Source: Primula veris (Eukaryota; Streptophyta; Magnoliopsida; Ericales; Primulaceae). Taken from it: a DNA stretch of 64,000 nt. Shown piece by piece: positions 11,581-21,677 of this stretch. Within the stretch, counting starts at the first letter, position 1. Each line of letters begins with the position of its first letter. The notes beneath the pieces were generated by a model. The model searched no databases. It was given only the letters and a program-made list of their open reading frames with translations, and had not been told where the DNA came from. The stretch spans positions 2,301,501 through 2,365,500 of the forward strand of contig OY821741.1 of NCBI GenBank assembly GCA_963682055.1. Direction: 5' to 3'. Made by a program: the position numbers and the translations under genes.

Positions 11581-11922
11581 TTAATCGGCTACAGAATCCG
11601 CTTCACCGCCATCCGACCCTTTATTGGATCGGACATGCAACTCCTTTAGGGCCAGTTTGTAAGATGTCTTGGACGCCTTATGCCTGTCCCGAGAAGCCTC
11701 GAGTCTTTTAACCCGATCGAGGGCCCAATCCCGGTCAGCCAAAGCCACGTGGTGGGCTGCATCCAAAGCAACCACCCTTTCCTCTAGGGCAGGCACCCTG
11801 ACGGCTTCCCTCGCCAAGAAGGCGAACCTTCTCTTCAGGACATGAGCCTTCCTGACCTCGCCCTTCAGGTAAGCAAGGTATTCAGAGAAGTTGTCGCCGC
11901 TAGATCCATTAGAATGAGCCAT
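11581..11922 (-). CDS. Antisense ORF of a Tat-like LTR-retrotransposon remnant (113 aa)
   Basis: The 113-residue protein starts MAHSNGSSGDNFSEYLAYLK. It is rich in charged heptad-like stretches (LKRRFAFLAREAV; ALEERVVALDAAHHVALADR), suggesting a coiled coil, and ends with an acidic tail. Base composition is clearly more GC-rich than its surroundings. A TATA box (CACTATAAAG, minus strand, near 11985) lies about 60 bp upstream of the ATG. Directly beyond, on the plus strand, is an LTR-like segment. Tat-lineage Ty3/gypsy elements such as Grande carry antisense ORFs between pol and the 3' LTR, and this layout fits. No conserved domain was recognised, so the link is by architecture only. Copy 2 differs by one residue (P to T). 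Confidence 0.5.
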   Translation of the reverse strand: MAHSNGSSGDNFSEYLAYLKGEVRKAHVLKRRFAFLAREAVRVPALEERVVALDAAHHVALADRDWALDRVKRLEASRDRHKASKTSYKLALKELHVRSNKGSDGGEADSVAD

Positions 11923-11981
11923 GATATCGTAGAGAAGTTGTAATAATAAGATATGAAAATGGAAGTAGCAAGGAGTCCTCT

Positions 11982-11988
11982 TTATAGT
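11982..11988 (-). promoter_or_regulatory. TATA box for the antisense ORF at 11581-11922
   Basis: The minus strand reads CACTATAAAGAGG about 60 bp before the ATG at 11922, a normal plant TATA-to-ATG distance when the leader is short. Confidence 0.4.
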
Positions 11989-12289
11989 GGGTAGGTAATG
12001 GGAAGATCAAGAGTTTCATCGAAACAAGGTGGCATGCTTGGACTTCCCCATGTCATTAATTGCTGCGAAGTAAACCGGGATACCAAACGATTACGTTTCT
12101 CGAGAAAACGCTGGAAACAACAAGACCGAGACGAAGTCCATAAAAACCGAACATGATGACTCTCTCGTCGTGGAGACCACAACGAAAAAGTCATGGAGCA
12201 CTTGATACGACATGAAAATAATACCCGTTGAGCGACATCCGATAGTAACCCGACCCATATATTTTTCATGAGAATCCATCACTTTAACA

Positions 12290-12842
12290 TAAGGAGTATA
12301 ATTGGAGCAAGGACAAGAAGGACTGAATTCAAATTAGCGAAGCCCATTGTATAAAAAGCTCATGATCTGACAGATGAAAGCGCCACTTGTCAACATCATG
12401 TGGAGCACGTACCCGTATAAATATAGTCAAATAGCAGTACAATGGGATCATCTGACTTCTAAAGGGAAAAAGAGAGATTAGTACAGAGACTTTTCAGAGC
12501 TTTCACTAACAAGTACATGCTATCTATAAGTCAAAGTCAAGACCCGAAGACCTATACCGAGCATTAAGTTATTAAGAACTATTGTAATAAAGCATTGTAA
12601 TTTACCCGATCAATAAAGAGATATAACATTGTCCAATTTATTATAGTCGATCATCTTAATAATTATTATTGACAAGCATAACTTAACTGACCAAAGTTAA
12701 TGCTTTATCATTCTCAATATCATTAATCTGAGCAAGAGCTCCGGAGAGTAGACTCGGTCGAACTCCGTTATCAAACTAGTTGTGTTCAATCTATTATTCA
12801 ATACGTTTGACCATCTTTACATTTTATTTATCAACTCCGCCA
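12290..12842 (+). mobile_element. LTR-like segment (plus strand) of the Tat-like remnant
   Basis: It contains a strong TATA box (CCCGTATAAATATAG, 12413-12427), a pyrimidine-rich start region with TTTTCAGAGCTTTCACTAAC, and an AATAAA signal at 12612. A tail (AGACTCGGTCGAACTCCGTT) is typical of Ty3/gypsy LTR U5 regions. I found neither a second LTR in the window nor a clear primer-binding site, and both ends are estimates. It is probably the 3' LTR of a heavily deleted element. Confidence 0.4.
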
Positions 12843-13730
12843 TATACTTTCAGTTACAGCTGAAACATATTTCAGTTATAACTGAAACTGCGTAACAGCA
12901 TTCGGAACTACGGATTAAACGTTATTTCATAAAGTAAATCAAATTTTTACTTCTTTTATGTTAACAGGAATGCATGCAACCCTATATTGTCATTATTTTT
13001 GCATTTGTAGATTAGGGGTTTGAGCTTTTCCTGTTGTTTCATGTGGCTTTTCCAGGTTTAGCTAGACGATACTCGTATCGACTTCTTGCAACTTCAAATA
13101 ATGAAATAGTGTTTCGAACACGGTTCATGTACTGTTAGGTTATATTACTAGTCACGTATGTACAAGTTTTGTATGGAAGGAGAAGGAGTATCAATTATAT
13201 TCAATTAAAATTATAGTATTATCTTATTCACTTCTAAACTGTTGTTCTGCATGAGTAATTTGGTCCGTTGGATCCAACGGACGGGAGAGGTTCCATGACA
13301 CATAATCATTCTGATCTAACGATTATTATTTACTTATATAGGATAAACGTCCTTTATTTATTTTGCAATTCACAGTATTGAATTCCAATCGTCTCTGTAC
13401 TCTTCTCCACTAAGTTTTAACAAATCAGGTCATTTCATGTTTTTTTTAATATAGGAGACCATATAGAACCTTACATAAAATGAAAGGATTCATTAGTGCA
13501 CTAAATTCTATAATAAAATAAAAAAACAAAATTTTGTCTCCATAAATACCCAACATGGGTTGACTAAACTCTTTAGTAAGTAAACCAACCACTCAACCAT
13601 AGATAACTATTGATTAGAAAAATAAAATGAATTATATATATATATATATATTTTCCAAACGGGGCCTTGAAAATATACGTTTTTTGGGGTTCAAGACCCG
13701 TGCCTCTTGGGCCTAGCCCAAAATCCGGCA
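12843..13730. other. Non-coding spacer with a palindrome and a (TA)n tract
   Basis: No gene is recognised. It includes inverted CAGTTAYARCTGAAA words (12850-12890), a 20-bp perfect palindrome (13263-13282), and a (TA)n microsatellite near 13633-13650 whose length differs between unit copies. Confidence 0.5.
13263..13282. repeat. 20-bp perfect palindrome
   Basis: GTCCGTTGGATCCAACGGAC is self-complementary over its full length, with a BamHI site at its centre. It could be a relic of a transposon terminus or a protein site; nothing nearby decides. Confidence 0.6.
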
Positions 13731-14260
13731 GTGCCAAAAAGTGCGTTTTATGTCTCTGTAAGAAGAGCTTGATTCTGTTATTGGGGTTGGAAGCAAACAC
13801 GGTGATACTTTAAGATATGCATACTTGAAAACAAGAAATGTGCGCTTTTGAGAAAATTAGAATTTATACCTATTTTTAGATAGTTTTTACAAATGACGAT
13901 CAGGGTTTATGCTAATTTTACTCTTTCAATACCGACATTAATCTGGCTCTTTTATGCCGTACTGCTTGTTTAATCACAATTGACTTGGTATCATCCTGAA
14001 TGAGAAAAGAGAAAACCGCGAAATAAAAAGCTTGTCGTCATGACCACCTGAAAGTCATTGAGATTCTAGGATTCGATGGGCACGTAATTGATTTAGAGTT
14101 TATAAATTATCTAATCAAGAGTTGTGTTGCCTTGAAGAAGATTGTTCTTGATACTCGTGATCCATTACTCACTAAAACTCCATAGGAGTTTGAGGAGATC
14201 AAGAGAAAAAGAAGAGCCCACAAAAAGGCAGAGGAACTTCGTGCGGAGCTTGATTTGATT
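13731..14260 (+). pseudogene. Second, decayed copy of F-box gene intron 3 plus exon 4
   Basis: From GTGCCAAAAAGTGCG onward this matches 8739-9262 of the F-box gene, covering most of intron 3 and exon 4. It is more diverged than the array copies are from each other. The exon-4 acceptor AG is changed (ATCACAAT for ATCACAG), a TAG replaces the tryptophan codon in the ...NTPW... region, and 16 bp near the end are missing. Both unit copies share it, so this partial duplication is older than the array. Confidence 0.85.
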
Positions 14261-14312
14261 TGGGGGAATTTCCTGTATCTATCTCATACCAACTTATATT
14301 TCTTCTAAATAG

Positions 14313-15384
14313 CTCAAAAAGTGATTTTTTTTTAATACAAAAAGTGGTTTTTACATGAAAATGTGCCTTTTTTTAATCTAAATGAGCTGAAAGTGCATCT
14401 AGTTCAGTCGAAAGTACGTATAGTTTAGTCAAAAACATATATAGTTCAATAAAAGTGCATATAGTTCAGTCGAAAGTGCAGATAGTTAGTCAAAAGTGCA
14501 TAAAATTGAGTCGAAATTGCATTCAATTGAGCTAAAAATACATCTAGTTCCGTTGAAAGTGCATACAATTCAGTCGAAAGTAAATATAGCTCAAAGTAAA
14601 TATAATTTTTTGTTATTTTTATAATTTTTTATGATTTTTTTCATTTATGAGGGAGAGAGAGAGAGATATATTTTCTGTTTTTTTATGAAATTAGATTTTT
14701 TTTTTAATTTATATAGTATAAAAAAGTGGTACCTAAGTGAAATGCAAATTATAATAGGTATCTAGTGGGAATTAAAGTTCAAAGTGGTACCTATGAGGTA
14801 TTAATTCTTTTAATATCGATAGGCAATTTCGTGGGTTTTAACCTGACCCGACCCGAGTACAAAGTTGCACTTTTACCCATTTGATCCGACCCGACCCATT
14901 TGACCCATTTTTTAAAAAATATATTAAAAAAAAAAAAATCTCATAAATGTCAAAGATTTGAAATAAAATTTGTTAGTTAGATTAAAAAATCATTTGATTT
15001 AGAAGTATAATATAAAAATAATATAAAAGAGAGAGCTTAATATATATGAGAGAGAAGAGAGAGCGTGTGTTAAGTTGCATTTTTTTTAATTTGCACTTTT
15101 ATCCATTTAAATCCGACCCGACCCGAATATAATTGCACTTTTACCTGGCCCGTGACGGGTCGGGTCGGGTCGAAACCCGCGAAATTGCCATCCCTAGTCA
15201 TACTTCATCAAACTTGAAAATATTGTCCTAAAAGCCAGATTTTGAAAATTCCGAGTTATCACATCAAAATTTCAAAACCGTCAAATGTGCACTCTCAAAC
15301 AAATTTGTGAAGATGGAGCGGAGCTAGTTCTTCAAAATTTATGTCATCGAGTCTACTTAATATAGAAAACATGCATATGTAACC
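14313..15384 (+). repeat. Intra-unit segmental duplication, member 2
   Basis: Direct-orientation copy of 2448-3581. It starts at TCAAAAAGTGATTTTTTTTT and ends at CATGCATATGTAACC. It lies immediately after the F-box gene fragment, so two pieces from 6-12 kb upstream are joined here. Confidence 0.9.
14822..15189. mobile_element. CCCGACCC-rich MITE (member of the segmental duplication)
   Basis: Same terminal inverted repeats (GGCAATTTCGTGGGTTTTAA and GAAACCCGCGAAATTGCC) and internal CCGACCC runs as 3017-3386. It arrived as part of the larger duplicated segment, because the flanks match too. Confidence 0.6.
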
Positions 15385-15396
15385 AACTAACACATA

Positions 15397-15631
15397 CTCC
15401 CTCAGTGCCAAAATATTGAAGTTCTACGTATTTACGTGCAATTTTGACCGACAAATATATCGTGTTTAAATTGTCGAAATATAAATTTTTAAAATTTGTT
15501 CATATAGTTTAACATTTGAAATATGTGATTAACTTTTAAAAAATTGGATTTAGACAACTTAGATATTAGTTATTTGTCAGTCAAAATTACACATAGATAC
15601 ATAGAGCCCCAATATTTTGGGACGGATGGAG
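15397..15631. mobile_element. Stowaway-type MITE (235 bp)
   Basis: The left end CTCCCTCAGTGCCAAAATATT is the near-complement of the right end AATATTTTGGGACGGATGGAG. It is flanked by TA on both sides (15395-15396 and 15632-15633). These are the Stowaway (Tc1/mariner) hallmarks. No coding capacity. Confidence 0.9.
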
Positions 15632-16388
15632 TAATAACATATTGTTTAAGCAACACTTTGTTTAAGCAACAATTTAGAGATATGAAGTAATTTCAATGCC
15701 TATGTAACCGGAGTAATTCCAGCACATAATATGATAATTTAAATAGTCAAACCTAGAAAAGTCAAGTCTCGTGCTTTAGAAGTACGAGATTGATTTCAGA
15801 ACTACGAGTTTGACTTCGGAACTACGATTTTGTTTTTCAAAATACGAATCTTAAACTGGATTCAGATTATACTAACTGTAGAGAGACGATGTCATATTAC
15901 ATTTCGTTTAGTAAACGAGATAATAATGATCATAGGCCTGTTCGTTTCATTGAATTTTGTTTATGTGTAATATTAAATATATATATATATATATAAAATA
16001 TGTTTGTAATAATAAATTTATAGTATAGTATATTATATTAGATATATGAATTAATAAAACCATACTAGCGAACATGTTCACGCGATATATGGTGTAACGC
16101 GTGAATTAGTGACCATCTGTTTACTAATCACGCGATATATGGTGTAACACGTGAATTAGTGACCATCTGTTTACTAAAATCAATAATTGTTTTATATTAA
16201 AACTCACAGTTAATTAATTTCTTTACATAATACAAAAAAAATAACAATAAATCAATGAACTATAAAATAAGAAAAAAAATTAAATAATGTATCTGAGGGA
16301 GAGATCCAGATGTTACAGGAATAAAAGAGAGAGAGAGAGAGTGGAAAAGATGATAAGTAATTAATATATATTTGGGTTATGTTAGTGT
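15632..16388. other. Non-coding spacer with a 50-bp tandem duplication
   Basis: No gene is recognised. A 50-bp unit (CACGCGATATATGGTGTAAC followed by GCGTGAATTAGTGACC) is repeated twice at 16079-16178. (TA)n near 15979 and (GA)n near 16327 differ in length between unit copies. Repeated ACTACGAGTTTGACTTCGGA words lie at 15780-15850. Confidence 0.5.
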
Positions 16389-17253
16389 AAAAGAGAAAAC
16401 GATTAGGGCCGAGGAAAAATCCCGAAATCCTGATCCGACCCGCTTCCGATTCGAAAACGTCGGGTTTTGTCCCGAACCGACCCAATTTTAAAATTAATTT
16501 ATATTTTATACTTCATCCATAACATGATTTTTTTATTTATTTCAACATTAAAATATAAATTAATTTATATCAAATGCAAATGATGAGAATCGAAACTTTT
16601 ACCTCTAGCGTAAGATGTAAGCACTCTACCATACCAGGTACAATACTTTTTGTTTAATATATTAGTTATAATTATATAAGTATAATATAGATTTGTAGTT
16701 TTGAATATATGAAACTATTAAAATAAAAAATATACTTAAATTAAAAAGTTATATTGTTACTTCAAAAAAGATAAATGATCATTATTTTCCGATTATAAAA
16801 ATTATAATGATAATGTATCTCGTTTAGTAAGATAATTGTTGCTTGTGTGAATAAAACTAAATAATAAAAAAATCTGATAAAAAACGTATCAATTTTTTTA
16901 TCTACTCCATTATTTGTACTTTCACACTATTTTTTCTACTACATATTAACTTTTTTTTTTCATTTATTAGGAATGTTATTTTTAAACTAGGATTATAGTT
17001 CGTGTTAATAACATGTTTAGACTTCTCAAATGAAAATTGTTAATAAAAAATAACGTTGTCGTAAAATAAAAAAAATATGTCGGGAGATTCGGGATAAGCC
17101 TATCCCGACCCTACGGGATCCCGAAAAAGTCGGGTCCCAACTTTTTTCGGGTCGGGGTCGGGATTTTTTTTTCACTTCCAAAAGTAATCGGGTCGGGATA
17201 TGAGTTGAGTGTTTACGGGTCGGGTCTCGACCCTAACCCACTTTTCTCTTTTT
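16389..17253. mobile_element. hAT-like non-autonomous element with CCCGACCC-rich ends
   Basis: The left end (AAAGAGAAAACGATTAGGGC) and the complement of the right end (AAAGAGAAAAGTGGGTTAGG) are imperfect inverted repeats. Both are followed by CGAG and then by CCGACCCG-rich sequence. No target duplication was found. The interior contains a tRNA-like segment on the minus strand and otherwise AT-rich non-coding DNA. The element class is tentative. Confidence 0.4.
16575..16641 (-). other. tRNA-like segment (A box and B box), probably not a functional tRNA
   Basis: On the minus strand TGGTATGGTAGAGTGC resembles the tRNA D-arm/A box and GTTTCGATTCTC the T-arm/B box, with an anticodon-arm-like stretch between and roughly correct spacing. 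I cannot pair a complete acceptor stem. It may be a SINE-type or captured tRNA relic with RNA polymerase III promoter potential. Confidence 0.5.
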
Positions 17254-17347
17254 GAATCAAAGAAAATTTGGTATTTTCGTAATTCTTAATTTTTCAAGGG
17301 CTTTTTTGAAAAAAAAAAGTTTGGCATATAAGGGGTGTTTGCTTAAA

Positions 17348-17629
17348 TCATTCTATTATAATAAGACAACACAAGTCAAATGAAACTGTCCAATTTAGCT
17401 ATTTTTTTCCAAAAATACATCTACACATTTATATTAACTACAATAATACAATACTCTCATAAAAATATAAAAACTAAAAATTAATAAAACTATTTATCAC
17501 TCTTTAACAACCAAACATTATTTTAAATCTTAAACTATGTTTTTTTTTGTATTATTCACAGATTTATATTATACATATAGCTATTTTCTATATAAGCCGC
17601 ACACGCAACGCGTGTTGCACGGTTACTAG
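17348..17629 (+). mobile_element. Mini-Helitron (282 bp, non-autonomous)
   Basis: The 5' end is TCATTCTATTATAATAAGAC preceded by A. The 3' end is CTAG followed by T, giving the A/T target expected for Helitrons. About 11 bases before the 3' end a hairpin ACACGC-AAC-GCGTGT (17601-17615) is present. There is no coding capacity. Confidence 0.75.
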
Positions 17630-18658
17630 TAATAGTATAGATATAGACAGGGACGACACTATTATATGACCGGGGCAATCCCATGATTTACAATAATTTT
17701 ATTAAGCATTTCGGCAATCCTTTCAATTTTATTTCTTGCAACCTCTTTCAAAATTATATATTGTATTTGTAATTTAATACTTTTGCGTTTCGTAAGTTAC
17801 TATGCAGTAAAGATTAAAAAAAATTGTACTTTAAAAAAACCAAAAAAAATGCAATAATTCAAAAAAAAAATAGGAGATAAAAGATTGAAATTATTTGTAG
17901 GGAGTTGAATTAAAATAACAACCAACTATAGTATCAAAATACACTATTTTAGCACGATTCCGGATGCTTCTACCCTTTTTTATTTACTCTTTTCGACACT
18001 CTTCTTGTAAATTACTTGAATAATTATTCAAAAATTTAATACAAAAATTTCATAATAATTACTACAACAATTATATATGTAAGTGATTTATGTCAATTTT
18101 AAGAAAACATTAAAGTTGCTGTCATTTTTTTTTAAAATTTCTTAATAATTTCTTCAAAATCTTTGCAATTTGAGAAAATAAAAAATGATTTTGTAACTTT
18201 TAGTTCCTCCATATTCTCTTGCAATCTTAGTACTCAATACTATAAATTTTGCTATTTCTGTTCTATTTATTACATAATTTTTTAGCCGTTTTTGTTATCC
18301 AGTTTATCAACAAAAAAATAGCATATATGTTTTACAGAATTGGACATTCAGCTAACTAAAACATGCCCATGGTCTATAATTATTATTTTTTAATAAAATC
18401 CAAATAAAATAAAGGTAAAAAGAAAAATTGTAATGTTGAAAATTTTCACTCTGACTATAACATAACTTTTGGTCTGTCTTTTTTTTTTGGCAACCCCAAA
18501 CATAATGTTCTCGCTCCGCCCTGGATATAGATTGTATAATTTTTTTTTCATGAAACGAAACGAAACGAAACGAAAATTTCTACTTTGTCATGAAAACGAA
18601 AACCAACGAAAACGAATTAGACTATTTACGTCTCGTTTCACATGTGAGTATTACAAAT
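17630..18658. other. AT-rich spacer, nothing recognised
   Basis: No gene or element with clear ends. An ACGAA microsatellite (CGAAACGAAACGAAACGAAA) lies near 18557. An ORF reading across it shows no family features. Confidence 0.5.
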
Positions 18659-19425
18659 ATATAGGGTTAAATGCTCTTTTGGACTGTCAACTTCTGATTT
18701 TGCACACCCAACATCTTTTGTTTCAATTTAGTACAACCAACTCATGCTAACTTAAACTTTTGTACCATATTTTATGTCGAAAACCGCCCACATGACTGTA
18801 CATGCTGTGATTCTATCCAAAATAGAGCATAAATATTATACAATTACGATTGTGCCATCACATTTCTTCCAAAACACATATGGTGCCAATTTATTCCCTC
18901 CATTATGTAGCATTTATCGATATAGATATACAGAAACTCACTCTTTCTCTCTTTCATCTGAAATGTCTCTCTATCTCACATCAAATGAAACTGGTCTCTC
19001 TCTCATCATGCGTACTGTTATTGTGTTCAGAAATAGTGTTCTGTCAAAAGTATACTTTCGATCCTTATCGTACTGCCAAGGCATAATCGTTCTTAATTCT
19101 TAATCATACAAGAACATCATGTAATATACTCGGTATTACTTAACCACACTAAATCAGAGTTAGGGTTTGTTTTTGTGTTTGATATCATATTACTATTTGG
19201 GTATCATAATGAATTTTAGGGGAAAATAAGAGAGAGATAAATCATGTTTTGGGTAAATGTGCATTGAAAATGGAAGGCCGCGTGGTCTTATTTTGACACG
19301 GAAGGGTACAAAACCGTAAGCTAACATGAAATGGGTGTACTAAATTGAAACAAAAGAAAAAGTTTGGGGGTACATGATCGGAAAAAGTAGAAGTTTGGAT
19401 ATAAAAGAACAATTAAGGAAATATG
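18659..19425. mobile_element. Foldback MITE with diverged arms of about 100 bp
   Basis: The left arm (about 18664-18770, with CTTTTGTTTCAATTTAGTAC) matches the complement of the right arm (about 19306-19425) over roughly 100 bp with mismatches. Both arms contain the TTTGTACC and ATGYTARCTTA blocks. The interior is non-coding, although two overlapping ORFs of 78 and 109 codons run through it without recognisable features. The class is not determined. Confidence 0.6.
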
Positions 19426-19584
19426 ATTGATATATTACTGAAATATAACTTTAGAGAAGCGGCAAAATAATAGATCATCGTCACTTCCCAAAATTAAAAG
19501 TAAAAAAAAAAAAAAACAGAGTCTCTCTCTCTAAAAACCCCTCTCTCTCTCTAAAAATATCTCTCTCTCGATCACTCCTCTCTC

Positions 19585-21677
19585 ATGGCACCTACCATTG
19601 CGGAGTATTTGACTCTGGATAAAGATGTCCAGAAGGCAAAAAGAAGGTTTAAAGGGGGGAGTTTTAAAATTAGGGCTAACAAAGTTCTAAGTAAGGAACA
19701 ACAAAATCAACAAATACAGCAGTTGTATAGGGTAAAGGATGAAGCGTATGTGCGCAGGGAAGAGGTGATGCAAGGACTGCTCCGTGAACGTCTAATCACC
19801 GTTTATTCTTATAAAGAGTTTCGAGTTGTGGTGAATTTTAAGATTCGCCACAAGTGGCATGTCACGGTTATTCTTGCTGGTTCAGCTTCTACTAGGAGAG
19901 TTGAAATTGAAGCAATCGCACATTTGCGTCTAATTCAACTTTCGGTATTTTATTTTATTTTTATTTTTTGGTTTAATTCTTGATGTTTCTTGTTTTTGTT
20001 TTTTATTCACTTTGCTAATCTGAAGAGTATTATTTTTTATTTAGAACCAACTAAAAATTATCCAGATAAACATAATAGTAACGTCATAATAGTAACCTAT
20101 TTTGTTTTTATTTTCCATCGGTTCTGGACTATTTCGTTAGGGAAGTGGTACTTGTGGACTGATTGTGTAATTGCGCGTTTTTTTGTTTATTTTGTATTTA
20201 TTTTCCATCGGTTCTGGACTATTTTGTTAGGAAAGTGGTACTTGTGGACTGATTGTGTAATTAAGCGTGTTTTGTTTATTTTGTATTTATTTTCCATTAG
20301 GGAAGTGGTACTTGTGGACTGATTGTGTAATTATGCGTGTTTTGTTTATTTTGTATTTATTTTCCATCGGTTCTGTATTGTTTTGTTAGGGAAGTGGTAC
20401 TTGTGGACTGATTGTGTAATTATGCGTGTTTTGTTTATTTTGTATTTATTTTCCATCGGTTTCTGTATTGTTTTGTTAGGGAAGTGGTACTTGTGGACTG
20501 ATTGTGTAATTACGCGTGTTTTGTTTATTTTGTATTTATTTTCCATCGGTTCTGTATTTTTTTGTTAGGGAAGTGGTACTTGTGGACTGATTGTGTAATT
20601 ATGCGTGTTTTGTTTATTTTGTATTTATTTTCCATCGCTTCTGTATTGTTTTGTTAGGGAAGTGGTACTTGTGGACTGATTGTGTAATTAAGCGTGTTTT
20701 GTTTATTTTGTATTTATTTTCCATCGGTTCTGTATTGTTTTGTTAGGGAAGTGGTACTTGTGGACTGATTGTGTAATTACGCGTGTTTTGTTTATTTTGT
20801 ATTTATTTTCCATCTGTTCTGGACTGTTTTGTTAGGGAAGTGGTACTTGTGGACTGATTGTGTAATTATGCGTGTTTTGTTTATTTTGTATTTATTTTCC
20901 ATCGGTTTCTGTATTGTTTTGTTAGGGAAGTGGTACTTGTGGACTGATTGTGTAATTAGGCGTGTTTTGTTTGGGCATTGTGGAAGGATTTTCAGGTTTG
21001 AATCAAGGGAATTTATGGCTAAGAAGACGATAGCATAAGTACACGAGTTGCGGTTTGGTGTTTTTAAATTAATTCTTTTATTCTTTTCTAATTTCAGGTC
21101 GGCCCATGAAGGTCGAGGTGCTTGCTGGTGATATCAGCTCTTCTTATTTGGTATGCTCTTAGTATTTTATCTTGTTAGCACTCATTTCCACTCCTTGGTT
21201 TCTTCTAACTTTTTTCGTCTTTATCCATGAATCCTGCAACTTTTCAATTTTCTTTGATAAAAAATTTCAGAAACTTTAATCGGAAGTTACAAACCTTCAG
21301 TTCTCAGAAATGTGATCATTTGATTTTGATATTTTGTATTTCGTTTAAGAGCGAGGAATCTATATGTCTATAAGTTTTTAATTAGAATCAAATTCAAATT
21401 ACTTATTCTAGGAGCTGTTTGACAATTAGAACAGATTGTTAGTATTTGTCTAAAGTAGAGTGGTTGCTGTATACTGAGAGCCAACTTGGATTGCAGAACT
21501 CGTGGTAAATTTTATCATCGCAGTATATTTAAGGGAAAAAATGGATGTTATTGAGCATGCCTTGATCGTGGTAGTGATGATGCAGTTTTTATCCCCTCAT
21601 GCCTTGATTGTGATAGTAACAGATGCAATTTTGTTTGTTTGGCTTTTCAGGTTAGTAAGAGGCTGGGAGTTGATTAA
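19585..21677 (+). CDS. Unrecognised gene, probable spliced ORF (copy 1)
   Basis: A pyrimidine-rich, plant-like 5'UTR (CTCTCTCT runs, 19520-19584) precedes an ATG that opens a basic, 120-codon first exon (19585-19944), starting MAPTIAEYLTLDKDVQKAKR and ending before donor GTATTT. Further downstream, possible exons 21098-21150 (RPMKVEVLAGDISSSYL) and 21651-21677 (VSKRLGVD, stop) are bounded by AG and GT and join each other in phase 0. The RPMKVEVLAG segment resembles the end of the RRM of ALY/THO4 RNA-export adaptors (GRPMKIE type), but the rest does not convince. Exon 1 ends in phase 0 whereas 21098 needs one base before it, so an exon is missed or the gene is broken. The intron contains the 88-bp minisatellite. 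Confidence 0.4.
20097..20965 (+). repeat. Minisatellite, 10 units of about 88 bp
   Basis: Ten near-identical units carry GGAAGTGGTACTTGTGGACT, then GATTGTGTAATTA and GCGTGTTTTGTTTATTTTG. Units differ at the base after GTAATT(A) and at the GGTTCTGTATTG/GGTTCTGGACTG position, which allows them to be typed. ORFs through it in both strands result from the period and are not genes. It lies within the probable first intron of the gene at 19585. Confidence 0.97.

Noticed and set aside
12091..12282. Small overlapping minus-strand ORFs in the LTR-like region
   Set aside because: Overlapping in two frames with no recognisable features; likely chance ORFs in less AT-rich DNA.
16575..16641. Functional tRNA gene
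   Set aside because: A-box-like and B-box-like motifs exist but no complete acceptor stem or convincing cloverleaf is visible.
19585..19983. Ribosomal protein L26-like gene
   Set aside because: Only short chance similarities (SKE, LDKD words) were seen and no KOW-type motif could be aligned.
20097..20965. CRISPR array
   Set aside because: Units are contiguous without unique spacers and the DNA is plant nuclear; it is a minisatellite.
20323..21038. ORFs of 81-110 codons on both strands across the minisatellite
   Set aside because: They arise because the period of about 88 bp keeps stretches open; the peptides are repeats of the same words and change frame between units.
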